64,000 nt of DNA from contig CAVXEB010000007.1 in assembly GCA_963760735.1 (NCBI GenBank), positions 124,001 to 188,000 of the forward strand, read 5' to 3'. This DNA comes from CF-46 sp963760735 (lineage in GTDB: Bacteria; Chloroflexota; Limnocylindria; Limnocylindrales; CSP1-4). Below the pieces are notes generated by a model. That model did not search any database. It had not been told where the DNA came from and was given only the letters and a program-made list of their open reading frames with translations. The position numbers and the translations under genes are program-made. Of the stretch, positions 16,360 through 23,742 are shown piece after piece; within the stretch, counting starts at the first letter, position 1, and the number at the start of each line of letters is the position of its first letter.

Positions 16360-17336
16360 CGGCGGGCGTCGCCCTCCCCGTCCTTGTCGTCGTCCTCGTC
16401 ATCGTCGTCGCCGTCAGCCGCCTCGCCGTCGGCCGCCTCGGCGTCGGCGGCAGCCTCGCCGCCCTCGCCCGTGCCGTTCGCGGCCGCGCCCGCTGCCTGG
16501 AAGGCGGCGAGCTCCGGTGCGATCGCCGGGAACGCCTCGGCGAGGGCATCGGCCAGGTCCCCGAAGACGTCCGTCGGGTCGTAGTACTCGACGAGCTCCT
16601 CGGCCGACTTGAGCGGCCGCCACTCGTTCTCCTCCTCGGTCAGGACCTCGGCCCGGAACTCGCCGGAGGCCGTGAGGGTGAGCCGCTCGTCCTCGTCGTC
16701 GTTGATGATCAGGTCGCCGATCTTCGCGATCAGGTTCTCCGACGCCTCCTCGAACTGCTCGAGCAGGCGGGACTCGCTCCGCTGGCTTCGCTCCTGGTAC
16801 TCGAGCGCGAGGTCGTACAGCCTCTGTGCAGCGAGCTCGTCGTCGTCGACGTCGACCCGCTCCGGCTGGGCGGCTGCCCAGTCGTCGGCCGCGGCGGCGT
16901 ATGGATCGCCGCCGGCGACGGACGTGGCCTCGTCGATGCCGATCCCGGCGGCCTCGAGGACGTCGGCCTCGCCCGTCGGCTCCGTCGCGAGCCCGGCGCC
17001 CTCGCGGGCGGCCTCGGTGAACGCCTGGAAGATGTCGGCGGGGTTGTAGAGCTCGACGAGCTCCGACGCGGTCTCGATGACCTCGGTCTCGGAGGTCCAC
17101 TCGTTCGTCAGGTCGTCGAGGTAGCGGGTCCGGCTGCGGAACGTCAGGTCCGCGGCGATCGCCAGGTAGTCGGGGTCCTCGTCGATCAGGGTCAGCCCGC
17201 CGAGCTCACTGATCCGGTGGCGGTTGGCGTCGAGGAACTTGCGGAGCTGCTCGGTCGACTGGACGAGGAAGTCCGTCCGCTCGAGGGCCGCGTCGGCCGC
17301 GATCTCACCGAGCAGGTCGTTGCGGCTCGTGTCCAT
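16356..17336 (-). CDS. Acidic protein with an internal twofold repeat, first gene of pyrKDE operon
   Basis: 326 aa, unrecognised. ATG at 17336 follows GGGAGG at good spacing. The repeat pairs residues about 55-110 with 215-280: each has a beta-like stretch, then NEW, an acidic turn, and ELVELYNPADIF or ELVEYYDPTDVF. Between them is a coiled-coil-like stretch (LALEYQERSQRSESRLLEQFEEASENL). The C-terminus is a low-complexity Ala/Gly/Asp/Glu tail. It is the promoter-proximal gene and overlaps pyrK, so expression is tied to pyrimidine synthesis. Whether it has a role there is unknown. Confidence 0.75.
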   Translation of the reverse strand: MDTSRNDLLGEIAADAALERTDFLVQSTEQLRKFLDANRHRISELGGLTLIDEDPDYLAIAADLTFRSRTRYLDDLTNEWTSETEVIETASELVELYNPADIFQAFTEAAREGAGLATEPTGEADVLEAAGIGIDEATSVAGGDPYAAAADDWAAAQPERVDVDDDELAAQRLYDLALEYQERSQRSESRLLEQFEEASENLIAKIGDLIINDDEDERLTLTASGEFRAEVLTEEENEWRPLKSAEELVEYYDPTDVFGDLADALAEAFPAIAPELAAFQAAGAAANGTGEGGEAAADAEAADGEAADGDDDDEDDDKDGEGDARR

Positions 17337-17421
17337 CGCATCGCCTCCCTTCCCCTGTCCGTGCCGCTGGTCGGGCGGCTGGTCGTCGGCCGACGCTCGA
17401 CCGCGGATGAAGCCCATCGAT

Positions 17422-17748
17422 CTACTCGTGGTACTCGAGGTCCGGCCCCATCCGCTGGCGCAGGAACATCGAGTGATGACGCTGGAAGATCCATTCCCCT
17501 GCCCGGTGGCCGAGCTCACGGATGCCCTCGTCGGCCTCGAGCTTGTCCAGTGTCGCGTAGTCAGGCAGATCGAGCAGGATCACGTTGTCGAAGTCCCAGC
17601 CGTGGGAGACGTTGTACCAGCCGAGGAACTTGATCCCGTACTTGGTCTCGTACTGGCGGAGCTGGCGGGCGAAGATCGTCCGCATGTAGAACTTGAAGAA
17701 CGGGTCCCGACCGCGACGGACCGAGAAGTAGGTCGCCAGCACGGGCAC
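17422..17748 (-). CDS. Small unknown protein, possible dimeric alpha/beta-barrel
   Basis: 108 aa from GTG 17748; an ATG at 17769 exists, but AGGAGG lies just inside it and is better placed for the GTG. The sequence alternates strand and helix (MPVLATYFSVRRGRD, KFYMRTIFARQLRQYETKYGIKFLGWYNV, DNVILLDLPDYATLDKLEAD, WIFQRHHSMFLRQRMGP). The pattern and size are reminiscent of NIPSNAP or dimeric alpha/beta-barrel proteins, without a decisive motif. No function assigned. Confidence 0.65.
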   Translation of the reverse strand: MPVLATYFSVRRGRDPFFKFYMRTIFARQLRQYETKYGIKFLGWYNVSHGWDFDNVILLDLPDYATLDKLEADEGIRELGHRAGEWIFQRHHSMFLRQRMGPDLEYHE

Positions 17749-17812
17749 GGGCTCCACTCCTCCTGTCATCGATCCGGGACGCCGGATCGCGATCCACGCC
17801 GATCGCGGCGGC

Positions 17813-18226
17813 CTATTGTCGCACGGGGCCTTCGTCCGACGAGGGTGGCAGACCCGTGTCGTCGGCGGTGGCCGGCCCGTCGTCCGCGACCGTCGCGACC
17901 ACGGTCCCTGCGTCGGTCGCGCGGTCGTCCTCGAGCTCGCCCACGGTCTTCGTGGTGCTCGCCAGCGGCCGCCGCCGGCTGCGCCGATCGGCCGCGACGA
18001 GGCGGAGCAGGAAGATGATCGTCTGGCCCGCGACGAGGAGGAGCGCGATCACCGCGAACAGGAGGATCGTGCTGATCCAGATCGGCCAGGCCCACACGAC
18101 GCTCAGCGGCGTCAGGACGATGAGCACGACGAGGACGACGACCTGGAAGCGGAAGCAGCCGAGCCCGGGCCCTCGCTCGGCTTCGAGATCCTCGCCCTTG
18201 TACTGGACGTGCGGCTCGTTGATCAC
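17813..18226 (-). CDS. Small two-span membrane protein, unknown
   Basis: 137 aa from GTG 18226 (MINEPHVQYKGEDLEAERGPG). An ATG at 18328 is in frame but its extra residues are Arg-rich and overlap the histidine-kinase promoter. Two adjacent membrane spans (VVVLVVLIVLTPLSVVWAW and ISTILLFAVIALLLVAGQTIIFLL) are followed by a polar, acidic cytoplasmic tail of 50 residues ending the protein. Divergent from the two-component genes. Function unknown. Confidence 0.6.
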   Translation of the reverse strand: MINEPHVQYKGEDLEAERGPGLGCFRFQVVVLVVLIVLTPLSVVWAWPIWISTILLFAVIALLLVAGQTIIFLLRLVAADRRSRRRPLASTTKTVGELEDDRATDAGTVVATVADDGPATADDTGLPPSSDEGPVRQ

Positions 18227-18262
18227 GAGCGGCGATGGTACCGGGAGCCGCGCGTCCCTGGC

Positions 18263-18307
18263 GTCGTCGGCACGTCGTCGGCACGTCGTCGGGGCCGCGA
18301 CTATCCT
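18263..18307 (+). promoter_or_regulatory. Helically phased direct repeats and -10 ahead of the two-component operon
   Basis: The 11-mer GTCGTCGGCAC occurs at 18263-18273 and 18274-18284, with a further eight matching bases at 18285-18292. The 11-bp period is one helical turn. A TATCCT (18302-18307) lies where a -10 would place the start about 45 bp before the kinase GTG. Repeats covering the -35 position are typical of activator sites, and self-activation by the encoded regulator is a reasonable guess. Confidence 0.4.
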
Positions 18308-18360
18308 GAGCTCGCTCGAACGGCGCATCCGTCACCGCGTCGCGGGCAGGCGGGCCGGCA

Positions 18361-19674
18361 GTGTCACGACAGCGACTGTTGATCATCGTCATCCCTGCGC
18401 TGGTCGTGGGGGCGATCGAGGTCGTCAGCGACACCCTGCTCGACTCGGTGATCTCGTTCCCGCTGGACGCGATCGTCATGACGCTCGTCGTGCTCGTCGT
18501 CGCCGCGGCGCTGTCCGGGACCGCCTATCGGCGCATCGACGCGCTTCGAGCCACGCTGGCGGCCCGCAACCGCGAGCTCGAAGCGCGAGCGGCATCCGCA
18601 TCCGCGCTGCGGCGGGTCAGCGTCGCGATCACCGCCCTCGTCGACCTGCCCGAGATCCTCGGTGCGGTCGTCGAGAACGCGCGGACGCTGATTCGCGTCG
18701 ACGCTGCGGTCCTGCTGCTCGCGGACGCAGAGGGCCGCCTCCGATACGCCGCGTCCAGCGACCCGACGGACGCGATCGACCGATCCGGCGGGCTTCCGAG
18801 CCCGGGCGACGACGACCTGCTCCGGTATCTGCCGGCGGAGCTCGCGGTCGGCCGGCTCGTCGCGCCGCTCCAGCGCGGCCGAGAGACGATCGGACTGCTC
18901 GCGGTGGGTTCCCGGGTGGAGCGGGCGTTCGACGTCGACGACCTCGAGACCCTCGCGTCGCTCGCGGACCAGGCAGCGATCGCCTTCGAGCACGCGCGGC
19001 TGCAGGATCGGCTGCGGGAGCTGGCCGTCGAGTCCGAGCGGGAGCGGATCGCCCGGGAGATGCATGACGGCCTCGCCCAGGTCCTCGGCTACGTGAGCAC
19101 CAAGTCGCAGGCGGTCGAGCAGCTCCTTGCGGCCGGGCGCGTCGACGCCGCCCGCGCCCAGATGGCCGAGCTCGGCGCAGCGGCCCGGTCGCTCTACGTT
19201 GATGTCCGCGAGGCGATCCTCGGCCTGCGCAGCCCCATCAGCCCCGGCATCGGTCTCATCGGCGCGATCGAGGACTACGGCGCCCGGTTCGCCGACGCAG
19301 CGAAGGTCGGGGTCAGCGTCGATGCGACGCCGGCGGCGCGCGACGCGCGTCTCCGCCCGGCCGTCGAGGCGAATGTCTTCCGGATCGTCCAGGAGAGCCT
19401 TACCAACATCCGGAAGCATGCCGGCGCCGGGCGGGTGGTCATCCGCCTCGAACGGGTCGGGGAGGACCTGCAGGTCCAGATCAGCGACGACGGGCGCGGC
19501 TTCCCGGCGATGGCGGAAACCGGCGGAGACTGGCCCCGGTACGGGCAGGCGGCGATGCGCGAGCGCGCCGCCGCGATCGGCGGACGGATCGATTGGACGA
19601 ACGCCGCCGGCGGCGGCGGGCTGGTCACACTCGACATTCCGATCGCATCCCCGGCCGACCTCGTGGCGTCCTGA
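18361..19674 (+). CDS. GAF-domain sensor histidine kinase, NarL-type
   Basis: 437 aa from GTG 18361. Two membrane spans at about 5-25 and 35-55, a short coiled coil, a GAF domain (about 85-215, VENARTLIRVDAAVLLLADAEG), then the HisKA_3 dimerisation helix with phospho-acceptor H235 in ERERIAREMHDGLAQ. The ATPase domain has the N box VFRIVQESLTNIRKHA and G box ISDDGRGFP. There is no large extracellular domain, so the signal is probably read by the GAF or membrane part. Its stop overlaps the response-regulator start. Confidence 0.9.
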   Translation: MSRQRLLIIVIPALVVGAIEVVSDTLLDSVISFPLDAIVMTLVVLVVAAALSGTAYRRIDALRATLAARNRELEARAASASALRRVSVAITALVDLPEILGAVVENARTLIRVDAAVLLLADAEGRLRYAASSDPTDAIDRSGGLPSPGDDDLLRYLPAELAVGRLVAPLQRGRETIGLLAVGSRVERAFDVDDLETLASLADQAAIAFEHARLQDRLRELAVESERERIAREMHDGLAQVLGYVSTKSQAVEQLLAAGRVDAARAQMAELGAAARSLYVDVREAILGLRSPISPGIGLIGAIEDYGARFADAAKVGVSVDATPAARDARLRPAVEANVFRIVQESLTNIRKHAGAGRVVIRLERVGEDLQVQISDDGRGFPAMAETGGDWPRYGQAAMRERAAAIGGRIDWTNAAGGGGLVTLDIPIASPADLVAS

Positions 19675-20321
19675 TGCGGATCCTCATCGCCGACGATCAC
19701 GCCCTCTTCCGCGACGGCGTGGCTTCCCTGCTCGACGCCTGGGGCCACGCGGTCGTCGGTCAGGCGACGGATGGGGCGCAGGCCGTCGCCCTCGTCGACG
19801 CTCTGCTGCCGGAGCTGGTGCTGATGGACGTGCGGATGCCCGGAATGACCGGCCTGGAGGCCACGCGCCGGATCGGCGCGGCGCACCCGGATGTCGCGAT
19901 CGTCATGCTCACGGTGTCGGAACACGAGGACGACCTGTTCGAGGCGATCAGCGCGGGCGCCCGCGGCTATCTGCTGAAGAGCCTCGAAGGGGCCCAGCTG
20001 CGGTCGATGATCGATGCTGTCGGCCGCGGCGAGGCCGCGATCGCACCGACGACCGCGTTCCGGATCATCCGCCTGTTCGCGGAGCCCCGCGCGGCAAAGA
20101 GCCCGTCGATCGGCGACGACGATCGGCTCACGCAGCGCGAGCGGGACGTCCTCGAGCTCGTCACCGAGGGCCTCCGCAACAAGGAGATCGCGGCCCGGCT
20201 GGGGATCACCGAGAGCACGGTCAAGTTTCACCTGCGGAACATTCTCGGGAAGCTCCACGCGGTCAGCCGGACCGAGCTTGCGACGCGGGCGATGCGGGAG
20301 CAGCTCCGCCGCCTCGACTGA
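19674..20321 (+). CDS. NarL/FixJ-family response regulator
   Basis: 215 aa. Receiver domain 1-120 with acidic pocket IADDHALF, phospho-acceptor D52 in LVLMDVRMPGMTG and LKSLEG near the switch Lys. C-terminal LuxR helix-turn-helix LTQRERDVLELVTEGLRNKEIAARLGITESTVKFHLRNILGKL. The start codon shares a base with the kinase stop (TGATG), giving translational coupling. The oxidoreductase/membrane-protein cluster begins 200 bp downstream in the same direction and is a plausible target. Confidence 0.92.
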   Translation: MRILIADDHALFRDGVASLLDAWGHAVVGQATDGAQAVALVDALLPELVLMDVRMPGMTGLEATRRIGAAHPDVAIVMLTVSEHEDDLFEAISAGARGYLLKSLEGAQLRSMIDAVGRGEAAIAPTTAFRIIRLFAEPRAAKSPSIGDDDRLTQRERDVLELVTEGLRNKEIAARLGITESTVKFHLRNILGKLHAVSRTELATRAMREQLRRLD

Positions 20322-20518
20322 GCCACGACGGGGGCTCCGCGTTCGGCAGGACGCGCCGTCTGGAGCCGCGGGCAGGGTCCCACGCGCGGCGCCTCGCGGC
20401 TGGGGTCGGCCCTCGGCCTAGCCGAAAGGACGGGGCCCGACGGGCCGATCGAACCTAGGTCGTCGCTCCCGCCCGGATGATGCTCTGGTCGCCAGACAGT
20501 CAGACGGAGGCGCCGGCG

Positions 20519-23098
20519 ATGGGCTATCGGATCGACATCGAGCACGCTGGCTGCATCAACTGCGGAATCTGCATGGACGTCTGCCCGGTCGAGGCCCTCG
20601 ACATGAGCCGACCGGTCGCGCCCGGGATCGAGACCGGCCAGGGCCAGCCACGTCCGATGCCCTGGGCGATGGAGCACCCGGTCCAGGTCGGGGAGTGCAT
20701 CGGCTGCCAGATCTGCGTCCGGGAGTGCCCCGTCAGCGTGATCACACTGGCCACCCAGGCGGACCCGACGTCGCTGGCGCCTCGTCAGGGACCCGTCCAT
20801 CGACCTGCGATGAACACGGTCGGCTGGTCGCCACTCTCGGAGGTCACTCTCGAGTCGCTCAAGCCGACCCACCCGTCGCCCTGGGGCGACCTCTTCCAGT
20901 GGGTCTCGAGCGAGCGGTCTGCATTCGGCCCGGATGGGACGTCGCCGATCGAGAGCCGGCCAGCGCCGCAGGCACCGTGCCAGGCCGCCTGTCCGGCCGG
21001 TACGGACGCTGGACGCTACGTTGGGCTCGTCGCACAGGGCCGGTTCGACGACGCCTATGCCGTTGCCGCGGAGGTCAACCCGTTCCCGTCGGTCTGCGGC
21101 TGGATCTGCACAGCCCCGTGCGAGGCCGTCTGCCGGCGCGGCGTCCTGGACGAGCCGATCTCGATTCGCACCATCAAGCGCTTCGCAGCGGAGCACGGCA
21201 CGCTCCCTCCGGTCACCTCCCCGACGACGAAGCGCACGGCGCGCGTCGCGATCGTCGGTGGCGGACCGGCGGGGATGTCGGCCGCGTACTACCTCGCCCG
21301 CCTGGGCTATCCGGTCACGGTGTTCGAGGCGATGCCGGTGCCTGGTGGGATGATGGCGATCGGGATCCCGGCGTACCGATTGCCTCGCCAGGTCCTCCAG
21401 GCCGAGATCGCCCGGATCGTCGAGCTCGGCGTGGACCTGCGCCTGAATGCGGCGATGGGTCGCGACTTCACCCTCAACGACCTCCAGGGCGAGGGCTTCG
21501 CCGCGATCTTTCTCGCGACGGGGGCCTCGAAGAGTCGGCGCCTCGGCGTGCCCGGCGACACCGCCGATGGGGTCATCCCGGCGACGCTGTTCCTGAAGCA
21601 GGTCAACCTCGGTGAGTCGCCGCGGCTGACCGGACCCGTCGTCGTGGTCGGCGGAGGCAGCACCGCCATGGACGCGGCTCGTTCGGCCCTCCGGAGCGGT
21701 GCCGAGTCGGTCGTCGTTGCGTATCGCCGGCGACGAGCCGACCTGCCTGCGCAAGCCGAGGAGATCGAGGCCGCCGAGCGCGAGGGGGTCGAGGTCCGAA
21801 CGGAACTCCGCGTCGCGGAGGTCGTCGTCCACGATGGCGCGGCGGTCGCCCTCCGCTGCTCCGACGCCGGATCGCCAACCGAGTTCGTCGACCTGCCCGC
21901 CCGGGCCATCCTCGTCGCCATCGGGGAGGAACCCGATCCGTCGATCCTGCCCGAGGGAACGGGCATCGAGATCAGCGGCTGGGCGGGCGTCGTCGCGGAC
22001 GCGCGAACCCTGTCGACCGGCCGGCCCGGGGTGTTCGCGGGCGGCGACGTCGTGTCCGGCCCGAAGACGATCATCGACGCCGTCGCCGCCGGCCGCCGTG
22101 CAGCCGGTTCGATCCACGGCTACCTCGCCGGAGTCGCCGACGCGGAGGCGGAGATCCTGCGGACCGTCCGCTACCCGACGGCGCCCGAGCCGACGCTGAC
22201 GGTCGACCTCGCCGAGCGGCCGCGCGCCCGTGCCGCATTGATCGTCGTGGATCCGCGGTCCTTCGCGCCGACGCAGGCCGGGTTCGAGCCGGCCACGGCA
22301 GTGGCCGAGGCGGGCCGTTGCTTCCGATGCGACGCCGTGGATCGATGCTCGAGTGTCCACGTCCTGGGCGGCCGCGGGCCGGCCGATGGACCGACGGTGC
22401 CGAATTCCGCCGCAGGCGGACGCCGGCGGCGCCCCGATGAACCCCGCAGTGTCAGGAGGTGTCCAATGACCCCGGAACAGGTCTCCGGCTTCTTCGATGC
22501 CGGCGAGAGCTTCGTCGAGGGAACGATCGCGGCGGCGCTCGTTGTCCTGTGGACCCTCGCGGTTGCGATGCACCTGGGTCGGCCGTACATGGTTCGCAAC
22601 ACCGGAAAGTTCACCCTCCGCCTCGGAGCGGACCTGTGGTGGATCATCTACGTCGCGCTCCGTGACCTGATCCTGGTCCAGGTCCTCCTCGGCAGCTTCA
22701 TCTTCTTCTACCCGGACGTCATCAGCGGCCAGGACCTGCCGATCACCGGCGGGCTTGCCGCGGTCTGCGCGTTCGCTGCGCTGCTGATCAAGCTCGTGAC
22801 GAAGGGCGACGCCGACGTGAACGGATACCGCTGGCAGGTGATCCTCATCGGCGTCGGCGCGGCGCTGTACATCACGCCGTACTTCCTCGGAACCCAGATG
22901 ACGGAGCTGACCGGACAGCGGGTCGACGTGATCATGCCGTTGCTCGTCAGTTCGAAGAATCCCGACGTCGCCCTGGCGCTGTGCTACCTGTCCGGGATCC
23001 TGGCCGGGATCTGCGGCCTGATCGCCGTCGTCTACAACCTTCGTGGAACGAGTCGTGGCCGGCCGGTCGAGTCGGCGCCGGAAGGAGCGAACCGATGA
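20519..23098 (+). CDS. Fe-S/FAD NAD(P)H oxidoreductase (GltD-like), continuous with a membrane domain
   Basis: 859 codons with no stop before 23096-23098. ATG 20519 follows GGAGG. Residues 12-23 (CINCGICMDVCP) and 60-71 (CIGCQICVRECP) are 4Fe-4S motifs. Then comes a GltD/DPYD-type cysteine region (CQAACPAGTDAGRYV, CGWICTAPCEAVCRRG), the FAD motif VAIVGGGPAGMSAAYYLARLG near 243, and the pyridine-nucleotide motif VVVVGGGSTAMDAARSALRSG near 373. A CFRCDAVDRC ends the globular part near 605. From codon 650 the frame runs into a multi-span membrane domain that has its own strong ribosome-binding site. Residues 615-650 look like untranslated spacer. Either a real fusion or two genes whose stop was lost. 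Confidence 0.8.
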   Translation: MGYRIDIEHAGCINCGICMDVCPVEALDMSRPVAPGIETGQGQPRPMPWAMEHPVQVGECIGCQICVRECPVSVITLATQADPTSLAPRQGPVHRPAMNTVGWSPLSEVTLESLKPTHPSPWGDLFQWVSSERSAFGPDGTSPIESRPAPQAPCQAACPAGTDAGRYVGLVAQGRFDDAYAVAAEVNPFPSVCGWICTAPCEAVCRRGVLDEPISIRTIKRFAAEHGTLPPVTSPTTKRTARVAIVGGGPAGMSAAYYLARLGYPVTVFEAMPVPGGMMAIGIPAYRLPRQVLQAEIARIVELGVDLRLNAAMGRDFTLNDLQGEGFAAIFLATGASKSRRLGVPGDTADGVIPATLFLKQVNLGESPRLTGPVVVVGGGSTAMDAARSALRSGAESVVVAYRRRRADLPAQAEEIEAAEREGVEVRTELRVAEVVVHDGAAVALRCSDAGSPTEFVDLPARAILVAIGEEPDPSILPEGTGIEISGWAGVVADARTLSTGRPGVFAGGDVVSGPKTIIDAVAAGRRAAGSIHGYLAGVADAEAEILRTVRYPTAPEPTLTVDLAERPRARAALIVVDPRSFAPTQAGFEPATAVAEAGRCFRCDAVDRCSSVHVLGGRGPADGPTVPNSAAGGRRRRPDEPRSVRRCPMTPEQVSGFFDAGESFVEGTIAAALVVLWTLAVAMHLGRPYMVRNTGKFTLRLGADLWWIIYVALRDLILVQVLLGSFIFFYPDVISGQDLPITGGLAAVCAFAALLIKLVTKGDADVNGYRWQVILIGVGAALYITPYFLGTQMTELTGQRVDVIMPLLVSSKNPDVALALCYLSGILAGICGLIAVVYNLRGTSRGRPVESAPEGANR
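22466..23098 (+). CDS. Membrane protein A, paralogue of the next gene (internal start)
   Basis: 210 aa if translated from ATG 22466, preceded by a textbook AGGAGGTG six bases upstream. It has five or six membrane spans and the pattern LWTLAVAMHLGRPY, TLRLGADLWWIIYVALRD, DLPITGGLAAVCAF, IKLV, ALYITPYFLG and SSKNPDVALALCYLSGI. It aligns end to end with the following gene. The shared H-x-x-R-P-Y is a single His next to a membrane span and a possible haem or quinone-site ligand. I do not recognise the family. It is in frame with the oxidoreductase, so both a fusion and a free product are possible. Confidence 0.7.
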   Translation: MTPEQVSGFFDAGESFVEGTIAAALVVLWTLAVAMHLGRPYMVRNTGKFTLRLGADLWWIIYVALRDLILVQVLLGSFIFFYPDVISGQDLPITGGLAAVCAFAALLIKLVTKGDADVNGYRWQVILIGVGAALYITPYFLGTQMTELTGQRVDVIMPLLVSSKNPDVALALCYLSGILAGICGLIAVVYNLRGTSRGRPVESAPEGANR

Positions 23099-23733
23099 GT
23101 GGCGATGATCTTGCAGCCGCCCTGACCTCGGGGGCCTCGGTCTGGCTGGTCCTGTCGATCGCTGCGATCCTGCCGATCCTCTGGGCGTTCGCCCTCGTGC
23201 TCCATTTCGCCCGGCCGTACGTGCTGCGATTCCTGCGGCTCCTGACCCTCCGGTTCGGCGGCGACGTCTGGTGGCTGTCCTACGTCCTGTTCCGGGATGC
23301 ACTCCTTGTCATCACCCTCGGGCTGAGCATGGTCTTCCTCATGCCGAACCTCTACCTGAAGGTTGGGCTCCCGATCACCGCGCCGTTCGCGGCCGTCGTG
23401 CTCTTCTGGGCGCTCGTCGTCAAGCTGATCCGCGACGCCGACGACGATCCGGCGGCGTTCCGCCTCGTCAGCCTCCTGCTGGTCGCGGCGTCAGTTCTGT
23501 ACATCGTCCCGCAGGTCTACGGCATGGAGGCCGCGGACCAGGAGTACCTCGGCAGTCTGCCGAGTGCGTTGATCAGCACCTCGAATCTGGCCGTCGCGCG
23601 GCCGATCCTGTGGATCAGCATCGGCCTGTTCGCGCTGACGGGCCTGGCCCTGTTCGTTCGGTTCTTCGTCAACCTCAGTCGGAGCGAACAAGCGTCGGAC
23701 AAGCCCGCGGAGGAGACGCGGATCGCCGCCTGA
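23095..23733 (+). CDS. Membrane protein B, paralogue of membrane protein A
   Basis: 212 aa; ATG overlaps the previous stop as ATGA and follows GGAAGGAG. It shares with protein A: LWAFALVLHFARPY, TLRFGGDVWWLSYVLFRD, GLPITAPFAAVVLF, VKLI, VLYIVPQVYG and STSNLAVARPILWISIGL. Five or six spans and a short charged tail. The pair looks like a heterodimeric membrane module for the Fe-S/FAD protein encoded just upstream, perhaps passing electrons to or from quinone. The role is inference; the family is unrecognised. Confidence 0.75.
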   Translation: MSGDDLAAALTSGASVWLVLSIAAILPILWAFALVLHFARPYVLRFLRLLTLRFGGDVWWLSYVLFRDALLVITLGLSMVFLMPNLYLKVGLPITAPFAAVVLFWALVVKLIRDADDDPAAFRLVSLLLVAASVLYIVPQVYGMEAADQEYLGSLPSALISTSNLAVARPILWISIGLFALTGLALFVRFFVNLSRSEQASDKPAEETRIAA

Positions 23734-23742
23734 GGATCGTGC

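Noticed and set aside
20228..23302. 1,024-codon minus-strand frame opposite the redox cluster
   Set aside because: Composition is Arg/Gly/Asp-rich with no domain, while the plus strand has clear Fe-S and FAD motifs and ribosome-binding sites.
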